Source: Clostridia bacterium (GTDB taxonomy: Bacteria > UBA6262 > WVXT01 > JAUXBS01). Taken from it: a stretch of 15,380 bases of DNA. The position numbers and the translations under genes were made by a program. Location: NCBI GenBank assembly GCA_030618495.1, contig JAUXDE010000031.1:1-15380 (forward strand), read 5' to 3'. The notes beneath the pieces are model-generated. The model was not told the DNA's origin. It did not search any database and saw only the letters and a list, made by a program, of their open reading frames with translations. Positions 1 to 6,669 of this stretch are shown in pieces. Each line of letters begins with the position of its first letter. The first letter of the stretch is position 1.

Positions 1-1659
1 CCCGGCAACGAACACCACGGGAAAAAACCTGCCCCTTGAATGCTGAACGGTCATTATTCTTACCGTGTCCTCCCCCGGGTCGAAGTAAACCGATTCGTCC
101 CTCCCGTAGGAAGACAGTATATCGTCAATATAATTCATGAAGCCGGCAAACGAGGAACGGCCTTCAATCCTCCGGAAACTTTCTACTATTTTAATGAAAT
201 AATCCAGATTATTTGCCAGCTTGCCGTTTTCACTGCCCTCGCGTATGTAACCGAACCCCAGGAACACCCTGTATATCAACTTCTCGAGCGGCAGTATTTT
301 TGAGGATTGCCTTAACTCCTCCAGTATAGCCCCCAGCATTTCAACCGATTTAACAGTCTCTTCCTTTATTCTCTTTTTTAAACCGTCATCAAGGGGAGAT
401 TTTACCGCTTCTACAAGGGGGAGCCTGTTCCTTTCACTAAAAGAGATAATCCGCTCAACTTCCGGTGGGGCTATGCGTAAGCCCGGGGCATAAAGCACCC
501 TCGTTATATAATCGTTGACAGATTCTTTTTCCCCGCGGAGCAGCTTGAGAATGGCGATAATCTGGATTATCTCAGGTTGTTTGAAAAAAGCGATACCGCC
601 CGTTACCGAATACGGGATATTATAAATATTCAGCGCTTCTTCCACGTTCCTTACATCGCTTGATATCCCCCTGCACAGGATGGCTATATCGTCATAATGA
701 TACCCCTGCCTTGTCAGTTTATAAACCTGCCGGGCTATAAACAGCGCCTCCTCGTTGGGGCCCGAGCACTTTACAATTATTTTCTCCGGGGTTTGCTTTA
801 CCGCGTCCGATAATTCTATACGTACGGGCTTGAATTTATCAATAAATTCAGAACTTACCTTATCCGGCATCGCCCCGCGGAACCTGAACACGCCTTCGTC
901 CCTGTTACCGCTTACCATCACCCTTAAGCCTCCTTCCGCAAGCATGGAAAAAAGCCGGTACTGGTTAATGTCTATATTCTGATAGTCATCAAGAATGAAG
1001 AGATTAAACCTGTCTCTGTATAATTGCAGGATATCAGGATAGTCGGAAAAAAGCTGGAGCGCTTTGAGCACGAGGTCTCTGAAATCCATGAAATTCCTGT
1101 TCTTAAGATACTCATTGTAACCGTTATAAATTAACGCAAGATCAGAATATTTCAAACTGCCACCGGTGGGAAAAACCTCGCAGTTGTTAAGTTTAAGCAG
1201 GTCCATGAAATCAACGATTTCGTTAATAAATCCTTCCGTTGTTTTTGCGTTTTTGTAATATTTTAGCTCCAGGCCGGTAATTACCTTCTTCAGGACCAGT
1301 TTTTCCTCAAGCCCCTCAATCACCCGGAAATTAGGGTATATTCCCTTGAGCTTGCCGTAGTGCTTACGCAGTATTTTCTTTGAAAAAGCGGTAAAGTTGT
1401 TCAGCCATAGTTCAGCATACCCATTTCCCATAAAAGGATGCAGGGACTCCCTCATATCCTCTTCGTGCTCCGTGAAACAGAGTATCTCTTCAGGCTTGAT
1501 ATTATGCGTTGATAGGTGATATTGAAGTGATTTCTTCAGAACTTCCGTCTTGCCGTTTCCGGCAGGTCCGGTCACGAGCACAGCTTTTTCTTTGCAGGTA
1601 ACCGCCTTCCTCTGGTTTTCGGTAAGATTATGTAAAATATCTTTTATCTTATCTGCCAC
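1..1659 (-). CDS. UvrD-fold superfamily 1 helicase-like protein with degenerate motifs, C-terminus beyond window
   Basis: The 553 visible codons match the UvrD/PcrA/AddB-type SF1A fold; the C-terminus lies off the left edge. A Q-motif-like LTENQ is at residues 12-16 and Walker A GPAGNGKT at 31-38. The Walker B region reads DDYQNID at 224-230, where active UvrD has DEYQDTN. Motif III reads GNRDEGVFRFRGA at 251-263, losing the usual Gln. The NYR arginine of motif IV is replaced by DAV near 285-287. Motif IVa (VTGGIAFFKQPEI, about 352-364) is well kept. The next motif reads TVQHSRGRFFPV at 537-548, where T-x-H-x-A-K-G-L-E-F is usual. The start is GTG at 1659: a stop lies two codons upstream in frame, and it overlaps the preceding gene by 11 bp. 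ATP binding looks possible but efficient helicase action doubtful. AddB and mycobacterial AdnA also keep an inactive or impaired helicase module, so a missing C-terminal nuclease domain is a reasonable guess. Confidence 0.85.
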   Translation of the reverse strand, partial: MADKIKDILHNLTENQRKAVTCKEKAVLVTGPAGNGKTEVLKKSLQYHLSTHNIKPEEILCFTEHEEDMRESLHPFMGNGYAELWLNNFTAFSKKILRKHYGKLKGIYPNFRVIEGLEEKLVLKKVITGLELKYYKNAKTTEGFINEIVDFMDLLKLNNCEVFPTGGSLKYSDLALIYNGYNEYLKNRNFMDFRDLVLKALQLFSDYPDILQLYRDRFNLFILDDYQNIDINQYRLFSMLAEGGLRVMVSGNRDEGVFRFRGAMPDKVSSEFIDKFKPVRIELSDAVKQTPEKIIVKCSGPNEEALFIARQVYKLTRQGYHYDDIAILCRGISSDVRNVEEALNIYNIPYSVTGGIAFFKQPEIIQIIAILKLLRGEKESVNDYITRVLYAPGLRIAPPEVERIISFSERNRLPLVEAVKSPLDDGLKKRIKEETVKSVEMLGAILEELRQSSKILPLEKLIYRVFLGFGYIREGSENGKLANNLDYFIKIVESFRRIEGRSSFAGFMNYIDDILSSYGRDESVYFDPGEDTVRIMTVQHSRGRFFPVVFVAG

Positions 1660-2521
1660 TTTTCATCATATCCCGGGACATTGTCCCGACTGCGCAAGTT
1701 TTTGTTTGTCCGCGCGAAGTTTCCCTGAACGGGACACTGCAGAACAATTTTAGTTCCCCGTTTATAAAATCAATGTCCATCATTAACGATATATTCTTAC
1801 TGCGGTCGTTTATCTCCCTGTCAATCCTTCTCCTGTCAAACATCGTCCTCACCACGGCAAAAACCCCTACCGCGGAACATATCCCGCCCGGGACAAGGAG
1901 GGTTATATCTTCGCTGCTTGCCACCGTAAAATACGTTCCCGCCAGCAGCATACCGGCTCCTATAAGGTAATTAATTGAACCTGACTTCTTTTCCCTTTTC
2001 AGGCTATTCAGTAATCTTTCATTATTCAATCTTTGTTCTTCAAGTAAATCAGTTTTCCCTGAAACCAGGTCATCAATGAATAACGATAAAGTGTTTTTGA
2101 GCCCTGAAAGGGTTTTTTCCCTGCCTTTTCCCGTTAAAAACACCGCGCCGGTATAAACGTCCACTGCTTCAAGGCTTACCGTATATTCCCCGTCTTGTCC
2201 TTCGACACCACCGACAATCATGTGATCGGAATTAAGAATTCTCCCGATTTTGACCGCGCACCTGGCGGCGCTGCAAACAATTTTGTCGAAACCGACTTCC
2301 GAGAGTCTTTCCTCAACCGCCGACTTTTCTATAACCGTATACTTTCCATCCTTTTTCAATCCCCTCCTGGTGAAATCCGCCAGTAAAACTGTATCTTTTT
2401 CGGGAACTTTCCCTGGCTCAAAATCCATTACGGCAATCACCGGCCTGTTCAAATAGACGGCAAGGGAATTATTCCCCAGCACCATGCCTGAAATTAGTCC
2501 TATTAAAACCGGTACGTTCAT
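1649..2521 (-). CDS. CsgG/LpoB-like secreted protein with a paired membrane segment
   Basis: This 290-residue protein has a hydrophobic N-terminus (about 1-22) consistent with a signal peptide or anchor. A domain of the CsgG/LpoB/TolB-N type follows: VIAVMDFE at 28-35, then a VIEKSAVEERLSE helix (63-75) and the pattern C-x(4)-CAVKIGRIL (83-96) leading to VGGV. These features recur in CsgG-like proteins of spirochaetes and candidate phyla, where the domain sits in the periplasm. Two adjacent hydrophobic segments follow (about 183-201 and 206-226), then a polar tail of about 60 residues. No lipobox is seen. It starts 14 bp after plsY, and an AGGTG-type ribosome binding site overlaps the plsY stop, so the two are probably one transcript. 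Substrate and partners are unknown. The family call is moderately firm; a pore or PBP-activator role is not shown. Confidence 0.75.
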   Translation of the reverse strand: MNVPVLIGLISGMVLGNNSLAVYLNRPVIAVMDFEPGKVPEKDTVLLADFTRRGLKKDGKYTVIEKSAVEERLSEVGFDKIVCSAARCAVKIGRILNSDHMIVGGVEGQDGEYTVSLEAVDVYTGAVFLTGKGREKTLSGLKNTLSLFIDDLVSGKTDLLEEQRLNNERLLNSLKREKKSGSINYLIGAGMLLAGTYFTVASSEDITLLVPGGICSAVGVFAVVRTMFDRRRIDREINDRSKNISLMMDIDFINGELKLFCSVPFRETSRGQTKTCAVGTMSRDMMKSGR

Positions 2522-2535
2522 TTTTTATTTAACAC

Positions 2536-3177
2536 CTATTTTTTGTTTGCGGATTTTTTCTTGAATGTAAACTTCGGCTCTTCATGATTCATCAGCCTGA
2601 TAATGTTTGTTTTATGCCTGGCAATTATCATTACCATCAGAAAAATACTAAAAACTATGTACGGAAGCGACCCCGGGTTAAATCCATTGAAGATAATGAT
2701 TATTACCGGAAAGATACTTACCGATACCATGGAAGCAATCGACATGTACCGCGTAACGCTCAGCAGTACAACAAAGCACAACAGGAATACCAGGGTTTCC
2801 AACGGCAGTAACGCAACAATCACCCCCACGAACGTGGCAACCCCCTTGCCTCCCCTGAAATTAAGAAACACCGGGAAAACGTGCCCGATTATTATGGAAA
2901 TCCCGACAGCGCAAATCACGTACCTGTCAGGAATGGAATCAGTCAATAGAATATTTTTAAGCACTAATAGGGGAACTATGGCTTTAAGCGCGTCAAGCAG
3001 TACCGTTAACAACCCCCACTTAAATCCTAAAATCCTTGATACGTTTGTGCCGCCGATATTTCCGCTTCCCTGTTTACGGATATCCTCCTTTGCCACAAAT
3101 TTAGCGATGATATAACCAAAAGGTATGGAACCCGTAAAATATCCCGGCAAAACCAGGAGAAATAAAATAATATTCAT
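2536..3177 (-). CDS. plsY: Acyl-phosphate:glycerol-3-phosphate acyltransferase PlsY
   Basis: PlsY is an inner-membrane enzyme that transfers an acyl group from acyl-phosphate to glycerol-3-phosphate, making lysophosphatidic acid, the first committed step of phospholipid synthesis. At 213 residues it has the normal length and is mostly hydrophobic helices. All three family motifs are visible: GSGNIGGTN at 37-45, GHVFPVFLNFRGGKGVAT at 98-115 with the GGKG acyl-phosphate/glycerol-phosphate loop, and TRYMSIAS at 142-149. The C-terminus ends in a lysine-rich cytoplasmic tail. The ATG at 3177 is the only sensible start and has a weak AAAGG-type site upstream. It is preceded by a sigma-70-like promoter and about 100 nt of leader, and followed 14 bp later by the CsgG-like gene. 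The usual partner plsX is not in the window. Confidence 0.96.
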   Translation of the reverse strand: MNIILFLLVLPGYFTGSIPFGYIIAKFVAKEDIRKQGSGNIGGTNVSRILGFKWGLLTVLLDALKAIVPLLVLKNILLTDSIPDRYVICAVGISIIIGHVFPVFLNFRGGKGVATFVGVIVALLPLETLVFLLCFVVLLSVTRYMSIASMVSVSIFPVIIIIFNGFNPGSLPYIVFSIFLMVMIIARHKTNIIRLMNHEEPKFTFKKKSANKK

Positions 3178-3228
3178 TTTACTTTGCCTTTCTTTCCGTC
3201 TCCATATTTTTATTCGGCAACAAGGTAA

Positions 3229-3252
3229 TCATGAGAAATCACACATGAGCAT
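3229..3252 (-). CDS. Possible 7-residue upstream ORF in the plsY leader
   Basis: In the presumed plsY leader, ATG at 3252 opens a reading frame MLMCDFS that ends in TGA at 3229. AGGTG (3257-3261) lies four bases upstream of the ATG, close but usable as a ribosome binding site. A leader peptide or plain chance are both possible; such short frames are common and no attenuator hairpin was recognised downstream. Confidence 0.25.
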   Translation of the reverse strand: MLMCDFS

Positions 3253-3282
3253 TCTTCACCTGCAGCAATAGCGTACTATTGT

Positions 3283-3311
3283 AGTGTATCACATATAGTA
3301 ATTTGTGTCAA
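3283..3311 (-). promoter_or_regulatory. Sigma-70-like promoter for plsY
   Basis: On the minus strand a perfect -35 box TTGACA (3306-3311) is followed, after exactly 17 bases, by TACACT (3283-3288), a 4/6 match to TATAAT. The predicted start near 3276 gives a leader of about 100 nt before plsY. The -35 neighbourhood TCTATTGACA-(C/T)-AAAT is nearly identical to that of the XRE-cupin gene promoter at 3954-3959. Confidence 0.65.
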
Positions 3312-3334
3312 TAGACACCCGGACTGCGATATAG

Positions 3335-3919
3335 CTAATTATATTTTTTTAACTGCACGTTGCTCGGAGTAAGTTTTGGCGGGCTTGTAGCGATAAGTAT
3401 TTTTGCGGACTTATTCCTCCTGTTTCCAAAACCATGCAGGATGCTTGAATCAAAATGGACGGTATCCCCCCTTTTAAGTTCAAACACATGGCCCCCGACA
3501 TTCATACAAATCACTCCATCCATGACATGGACCACTTCCTCGCCACGATGTTCGTGATAAAATTCCTTGTTCTCATACATTGGCTTTACCTCAATTGTCT
3601 TGAGTTCAAGTTTTGTATCAATCGTGACCGGCTTTGAGAGGAATACCATCTTTACCTTCTTATCCTCAGTTAAAAAGGTATGCGCGTTATTCTTCTTTAT
3701 AACCTTGACTTTATTTTTATTACTCTCGCCAAGAAGCTCAGCCACTGTTGTCCTGAAAATATTTGAAATACTTAAAACCGTTTCAAGGGAAGGGGAATAC
3801 ACGTCCCTTTCAATGCCTGACAGGAAACTGATTGAAAGATTCATCTTTTTGGATAAATCCTTGAGCGTCATATTTTTCTGCTTCCTGAGAGTTTTAATTT
3901 TATAACCTATTTTCAGCAT
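3335..3919 (-). CDS. XRE-family regulator with C-terminal cupin domain
   Basis: This 194-residue protein has an N-terminal XRE/Cro helix-turn-helix (about 4-63; IKTLRKQKNMTLKDLSKKMN, then SISFLSGIERD) and a C-terminal cupin_2 domain (about 105-178). Cupin motif 1 fits H-x-H-x3-E-x6-G with H122, H124, E128 and G135. Motif 2 fits G-x5-(P to D)-x-(G to S)-x2-H-x3-N with G151, H162 and N166, so the metal or small-ligand site looks intact. This architecture matches PuuR/SutR-type regulators, in which the cupin senses a metabolite or metal. The ATG at 3919 gives a full HTH and has no ribosome binding site; the promoter sits so close that the mRNA would be almost leaderless. A palindrome fills the promoter spacer, so negative autoregulation is likely. 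The ligand is unknown. Confidence 0.92.
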   Translation of the reverse strand: MLKIGYKIKTLRKQKNMTLKDLSKKMNLSISFLSGIERDVYSPSLETVLSISNIFRTTVAELLGESNKNKVKVIKKNNAHTFLTEDKKVKMVFLSKPVTIDTKLELKTIEVKPMYENKEFYHEHRGEEVVHVMDGVICMNVGGHVFELKRGDTVHFDSSILHGFGNRRNKSAKILIATSPPKLTPSNVQLKKYN

Positions 3920-3929
3920 ATATAATGTA

Positions 3930-3959
3930 CTAATACTAAATAAACCTTATTTATGTCAA
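3930..3959 (-). promoter_or_regulatory. Promoter of the XRE-cupin gene giving a near-leaderless mRNA
   Basis: The minus strand has a perfect TTGACA (3954-3959) and, 18 bases downstream, TATTAG (3930-3935), a 4/6 match to TATAAT. The expected transcription start is about 3923, only some four bases before the ATG at 3919, and no Shine-Dalgarno sequence fits in between. Confidence 0.6.
3937..3953 (-). promoter_or_regulatory. Palindromic operator candidate in the XRE-cupin promoter spacer
   Basis: A perfect inverted repeat with 7-bp arms and a 3-nt centre (TAAATAA-GGT-TTATTTA on the minus strand) abuts the -35 box and occupies nearly all of the -35/-10 spacer. A dimeric repressor bound here would exclude RNA polymerase. 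The adjacent XRE-type protein is the natural candidate. The AT-rich content makes chance less negligible, but the placement is exact. Confidence 0.6.
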
Positions 3960-3989
3960 TAGAAAACTTTGTGATTTTAGTGCCGCAGG

Positions 3990-4421
3990 TTATTTGCAGC
4001 GATTTCGTATTATTCCCGGTGTAGAGTGGGTTCGGATTGATAGGCCGCTATTGCGATTTCTCCTCATTATGAGCCACAAGGCAATCACTGCGCCTATACT
4101 GTCAATAAGCACATCCATAACCCGGGGGCCCCTGGTGGGAACAAATGACTGGTGGATTTCATCGGAGATCGCATACAGTATTGATATGCCGGCTGATAAG
4201 CTGTAAAGCCAAACAAGGTCAATCTTAAACGAGTTAGACAGAGCCCTCCATAATAAGAACGTCAAGACAGCGTATTCAACCAGATGCGCCCCCTTGCGCA
4301 GGACCATATCCAGGGGCCTTTCCAGTCCGGACGATAAATTAGGAATGCCTGAAAGGTAAAAAATAACACTGCACCATATTATAACGGGAAGCCAGAGTTT
4401 AAGGTAAGAATATGTCCGCAC
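3990..4421 (-). CDS. VanZ-like membrane protein
   Basis: This 143-residue membrane protein has about four hydrophobic segments and the VanZ-family signature. KGAHLVEYAVL (43-53) matches the K-x-x-H-x-x-E-Y motif, and SDEIHQSFVPTRGPRVMDVLID (86-107) matches the conserved SDE-x-HQ-F-P-R-x(3)-D-x(2)-D block. VanZ of the VanA gene cluster gives low-level teicoplanin resistance, but most chromosomal homologues have no known function, and nothing here implies glycopeptide resistance. The start is GTG at 4421, sharing one base with the TAG stop of the DUF3467 gene, so translation is probably coupled. The tail after about residue 122 is polar, arginine-rich and not part of the family core. Confidence 0.88.
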   Translation of the reverse strand: MRTYSYLKLWLPVIIWCSVIFYLSGIPNLSSGLERPLDMVLRKGAHLVEYAVLTFLLWRALSNSFKIDLVWLYSLSAGISILYAISDEIHQSFVPTRGPRVMDVLIDSIGAVIALWLIMRRNRNSGLSIRTHSTPGIIRNRCK

Positions 4422-4711
4422 TAGAAACCAATCTTTTTTTCTTTGATATTGGAAATCTTAATGGCGCCATACTTGTCCTCATACTTTTTAACGCTGTCTT
4501 TAAGCGTAAGCATGAACTTTTTTGCATGATTGGGGCCAAGGATGACCCTTGACCTTACCTTTGCCCTCGGCTGTTGAGGCTGGACATAAATAAAATCCAT
4601 GACGAACTCGGTTTCATTGCTGGAAATAAATGTCAGGTTTGAATACATTCCCTGCGCAATATCATCGTCCAGTTTTATTTGAATTTCCTTTTTTGGCTCT
4701 GTTTCATACAT
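4421..4711 (-). CDS. DUF3467 family protein
   Basis: This is a 96-residue soluble protein of the DUF3467 family, recognised by IQIKLDDDIAQGMYSNLTFI near the N-terminus, then ETEFVMDFIYVQPQQPRAKVRSRVI, and a closing helix with HAKKFMLTLKDSVKKYEDKYG. The biochemical function of the family is not established. The open frame extends further upstream into radC, but ATG at 4711 is the better start: GGGAGGG (4719-4725) lies 7 bases before it, and family homology begins directly after. It is followed by VanZ with a one-base overlap. A possible promoter lies 45-72 bases upstream, so it may be transcribed separately from radC. Confidence 0.88.
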   Translation of the reverse strand: MYETEPKKEIQIKLDDDIAQGMYSNLTFISSNETEFVMDFIYVQPQQPRAKVRSRVILGPNHAKKFMLTLKDSVKKYEDKYGAIKISNIKEKKIGF

Positions 4712-4755
4712 CTTCTTTCCCTCCCTTTTATTGGTAAACCTCATCTTGCCCTTTT

Positions 4756-4783
4756 TGTATATTATTGTCTGGAACTTATTCAA
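4756..4783 (-). promoter_or_regulatory. Possible promoter for the DUF3467-VanZ pair
   Basis: In the 92-bp gap after radC, the minus strand has TTGAAT (4778-4783), a 16-base spacer, and TATACA (4756-4761). Each box matches the sigma-70 consensus at four or five of six positions. The start near 4749 would leave the strong ribosome binding site at 4719-4725 in the leader. It is weak evidence in an AT-rich gap. Confidence 0.3.
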
Positions 4784-4803
4784 CCTGCCCGGAGTCTGCT
4801 TAC

Positions 4804-5493
4804 TCAAATCAATCCCTCTTCCTTCATGCTCTTGTAATCGTTCTCGCACACTATCACATGGTCAAGCACTTCTATGCCCAGGATTTTCCCGGACTCAACA
4901 ATTCTTCTTGTAATCTCTATATCCTCTTCACTGGCGCTGGCGTCTCCCGAAGGATGATTGTGCATCATAATCACGCTTGCCGCATGACAGTTAAGGGCTG
5001 GACTGAAAACCTCCCTTGGGTGCACGATATTGGCGTTAAGCGAACCTATGGATACCGTTTCTCTTTTTATGACTGCATTTCTGGTAGTCAGGTAAATAAC
5101 GACCAGTTTTTCCTTTTTTGCCTTCCTTATTTCAGGGACGTATCCATAAGCGTCCTCCGGCGTTCGAATGTAAACATCCTTACTATCCTTGACAGTCATC
5201 CTTCTTGTGAGTTCAAAAGCCGCGACAATTTCCGCCGCCTTTGAAGGGCCGATGCCCTTGATTTTGCTTAACTTGTCAAACCCCGCATTCAGAAGTTTGT
5301 CCCCGTCATACTCCCGCAGGATACCCCTGGCAAGCTCCATAACGTTCTTGCCCTTGAAACCGGTCCTCAGCATGATTGCAAGCAATTCCTCGTCCTTCAT
5401 TGCGGAAGGGCCCGAACCCGCCAGTTTTTCCCTGGGCCTGTCGACCCTGGCCATGTCCTTGATTTTAAGCGTATTTTTCTTTTTCTCTGTCAT
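4804..5493 (-). CDS. radC: RadC family JAB/MPN+ metalloprotease-fold protein
   Basis: This 229-residue protein has the full RadC (UPF0758) layout. The N-terminal REKL.GSGPSAMKDEELLAI block spans about 21-40, and a helix-hairpin-helix-like LSKIKGIGPSKAAEI is at 75-89. The C-terminal JAB/MPN+ domain has the zinc motif H-x-H-x7-S-x2-D at H178, H180, S188 and D191, with an upstream glutamate (E145 or E161) as the likely catalytic base. RadC was once called a DNA repair protein, but the original E. coli radC102 phenotype was traced to recG, and its molecular role remains unsettled. The start is ATG at 5493; no ribosome binding site precedes it, and a promoter-like sequence places transcription initiation almost at the ATG. 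The gap from the GT4 gene is 44 bp. Confidence 0.95.
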   Translation of the reverse strand: MTEKKKNTLKIKDMARVDRPREKLAGSGPSAMKDEELLAIMLRTGFKGKNVMELARGILREYDGDKLLNAGFDKLSKIKGIGPSKAAEIVAAFELTRRMTVKDSKDVYIRTPEDAYGYVPEIRKAKKEKLVVIYLTTRNAVIKRETVSIGSLNANIVHPREVFSPALNCHAASVIMMHNHPSGDASASEEDIEITRRIVESGKILGIEVLDHVIVCENDYKSMKEEGLI

Positions 5494-5499
5494 TTTTTT

Positions 5500-5528
5500 A
5501 TACTATCATATTACGGTGTATTAATCAA
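5500..5528 (-). promoter_or_regulatory. Possible promoter for radC
   Basis: The minus strand shows TTGATT (5523-5528), a 17-base spacer and TAGTAT (5500-5505). The predicted start falls at or next to the radC ATG (5493), which would make a leaderless message and agrees with the lack of a Shine-Dalgarno sequence there. It could also separate radC from the upstream glycosyltransferase operon. Each box is only a 4-5/6 match. Confidence 0.4.
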
Positions 5529-5537
5529 GCAATCCGG

Positions 5538-6659
5538 CTACCTGGCCGCTGTTTTCTTATAAACTTCAAGCGTCTGACTGGCAGTCTTCTCCCATGAAAA
5601 CATTCCGGCCCTCTCCAGCCCCTTTTTTTTCATTGACTCCTGCAATGATTTATCACTTATTATTTTACTCATTGCCCTTGAAAGTTCATCCGCATTACCC
5701 GGGTTAACCAGCTCTGCGGCGTCCCCCGTTATCTCCGGTATGGAGGAAACGTCTGAAGCGATTACCGGAACTCCGCATGCCATAGCTTCAAGAGGCGGCA
5801 ATCCGAATCCTTCGTAAGTTGAAGGATAAACAAAAAGTTTGGAAGCGCCGTATACCAGGGGCAGTTCCTTATCGGCAATATAACCCGTGAATATTACTTC
5901 GTCTTCAAGCTTCAATAACTGTACCGTATTAAATATCTCGTTAAACATCCATCCCTTTTTTCCCGCTATGACCAGTTTATGTTCAACCCCGGTTAAATCC
6001 TTTAACTGCTTGAATGCCCTTATCAGCACCGGAACGTTTTTCCTCGGCTCAAGCATTCCGACATAAAGTATGTACTTCTCCGGCAGGGAGTATTTTTCGC
6101 GGATATTTTCAAGAAGGGTTTTATCATCTACGGGTTTAAATAATTCATTTGCTCCCTCATATATCACGGTAACTTTTTCTTCAGGCACCCTGAATAACCT
6201 GATTAAATCTTTTTTCGTGCATCCTGAAACCGCAATGAGCCCATCCGCTTTTTTGGCAAACGAAGGAACGAACAATGAATACACGATTCTATGCTTTATC
6301 CTGAATTTCTGCGGAAACAGCCATGAAACCATGTCATGAAATGTAATCACCAGCGGGCAGGGCATCCTCGCGGGCGCCACGTAGCAGGGAGCGTGCAGAA
6401 GTTCAATGCCATCGCGCTTAAGCAAACCGGGCAGTACGAATTGAACCCACAGTATCCTGGGCAGGATTCTGTTCCTGGATATTACCGTTCTAAAATTCCT
6501 TCCGAAATTCGTAAATTCTTCCGGCAAGTCCTTATTGGCGTACAGGAAGTATGAATTATCCGTATCGATCTTCGCCAGGTTCTTCAGTAAATTATACAGG
6601 TACTGGTCAACGCCCACCCTGTCTGCTGTAACAAAACTGACATCTATCCCTATGCGCAT
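5538..6659 (-). CDS. GT4-family (GT-B) glycosyltransferase
   Basis: This 373-residue retaining glycosyltransferase has two Rossmann-like halves. The N-terminal half starts MRIGIDVSFV with the glycine loop RVGVDQY (14-20) and includes HDMVSW (108-113). The C-terminal half has YILYVGMLEPRKNVPVLI (196-213), with the phosphate-contacting R206/K207, and the GT4 signature EGFGLPPLE with the two glutamates of E-x7-E at 283 and 291. It is cytoplasmic and uses a nucleotide-sugar donor; many relatives are mannosyl- or rhamnosyltransferases, but the sugar cannot be read from sequence. GGAGG lies just before the ATG at 6659, a strong ribosome binding site. It is the last gene of the run rarA to GT4, 10 bp after the FN3 protein, so a role in making a lipid-linked sugar or extending a glycan for the membrane transferases upstream is plausible. 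Confidence 0.93.
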   Translation of the reverse strand: MRIGIDVSFVTADRVGVDQYLYNLLKNLAKIDTDNSYFLYANKDLPEEFTNFGRNFRTVISRNRILPRILWVQFVLPGLLKRDGIELLHAPCYVAPARMPCPLVITFHDMVSWLFPQKFRIKHRIVYSLFVPSFAKKADGLIAVSGCTKKDLIRLFRVPEEKVTVIYEGANELFKPVDDKTLLENIREKYSLPEKYILYVGMLEPRKNVPVLIRAFKQLKDLTGVEHKLVIAGKKGWMFNEIFNTVQLLKLEDEVIFTGYIADKELPLVYGASKLFVYPSTYEGFGLPPLEAMACGVPVIASDVSSIPEITGDAAELVNPGNADELSRAMSKIISDKSLQESMKKKGLERAGMFSWEKTASQTLEVYKKTAAR

Positions 6660-6669
6660 TTTCCTCCAA

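Noticed and set aside
2603-3115. Plus-strand open frame of 170 codons opposite plsY
   Set aside because: It lies entirely within a confidently identified plsY, and the product shows no family features or ribosome binding site.
3267-3280. Small inverted repeat AATAG-CGTA-CTATT in the plsY leader
   Set aside because: A 5-bp AT-rich stem that spans the predicted transcription start is not expected to fold in the RNA and can arise by chance.
3305-3318. Hairpin GTGTC-AATA-GACAC after the XRE-cupin gene as a terminator
   Set aside because: Five base pairs without a following T run is too weak, and it overlaps the plsY -35 box.
4712-4849. Longer DUF3467 start overlapping radC
   Set aside because: The extra 46 residues are low-quality and basic, lack family homology, and have no ribosome binding site, whereas GGGAGGG stands at the right distance from ATG 4711.
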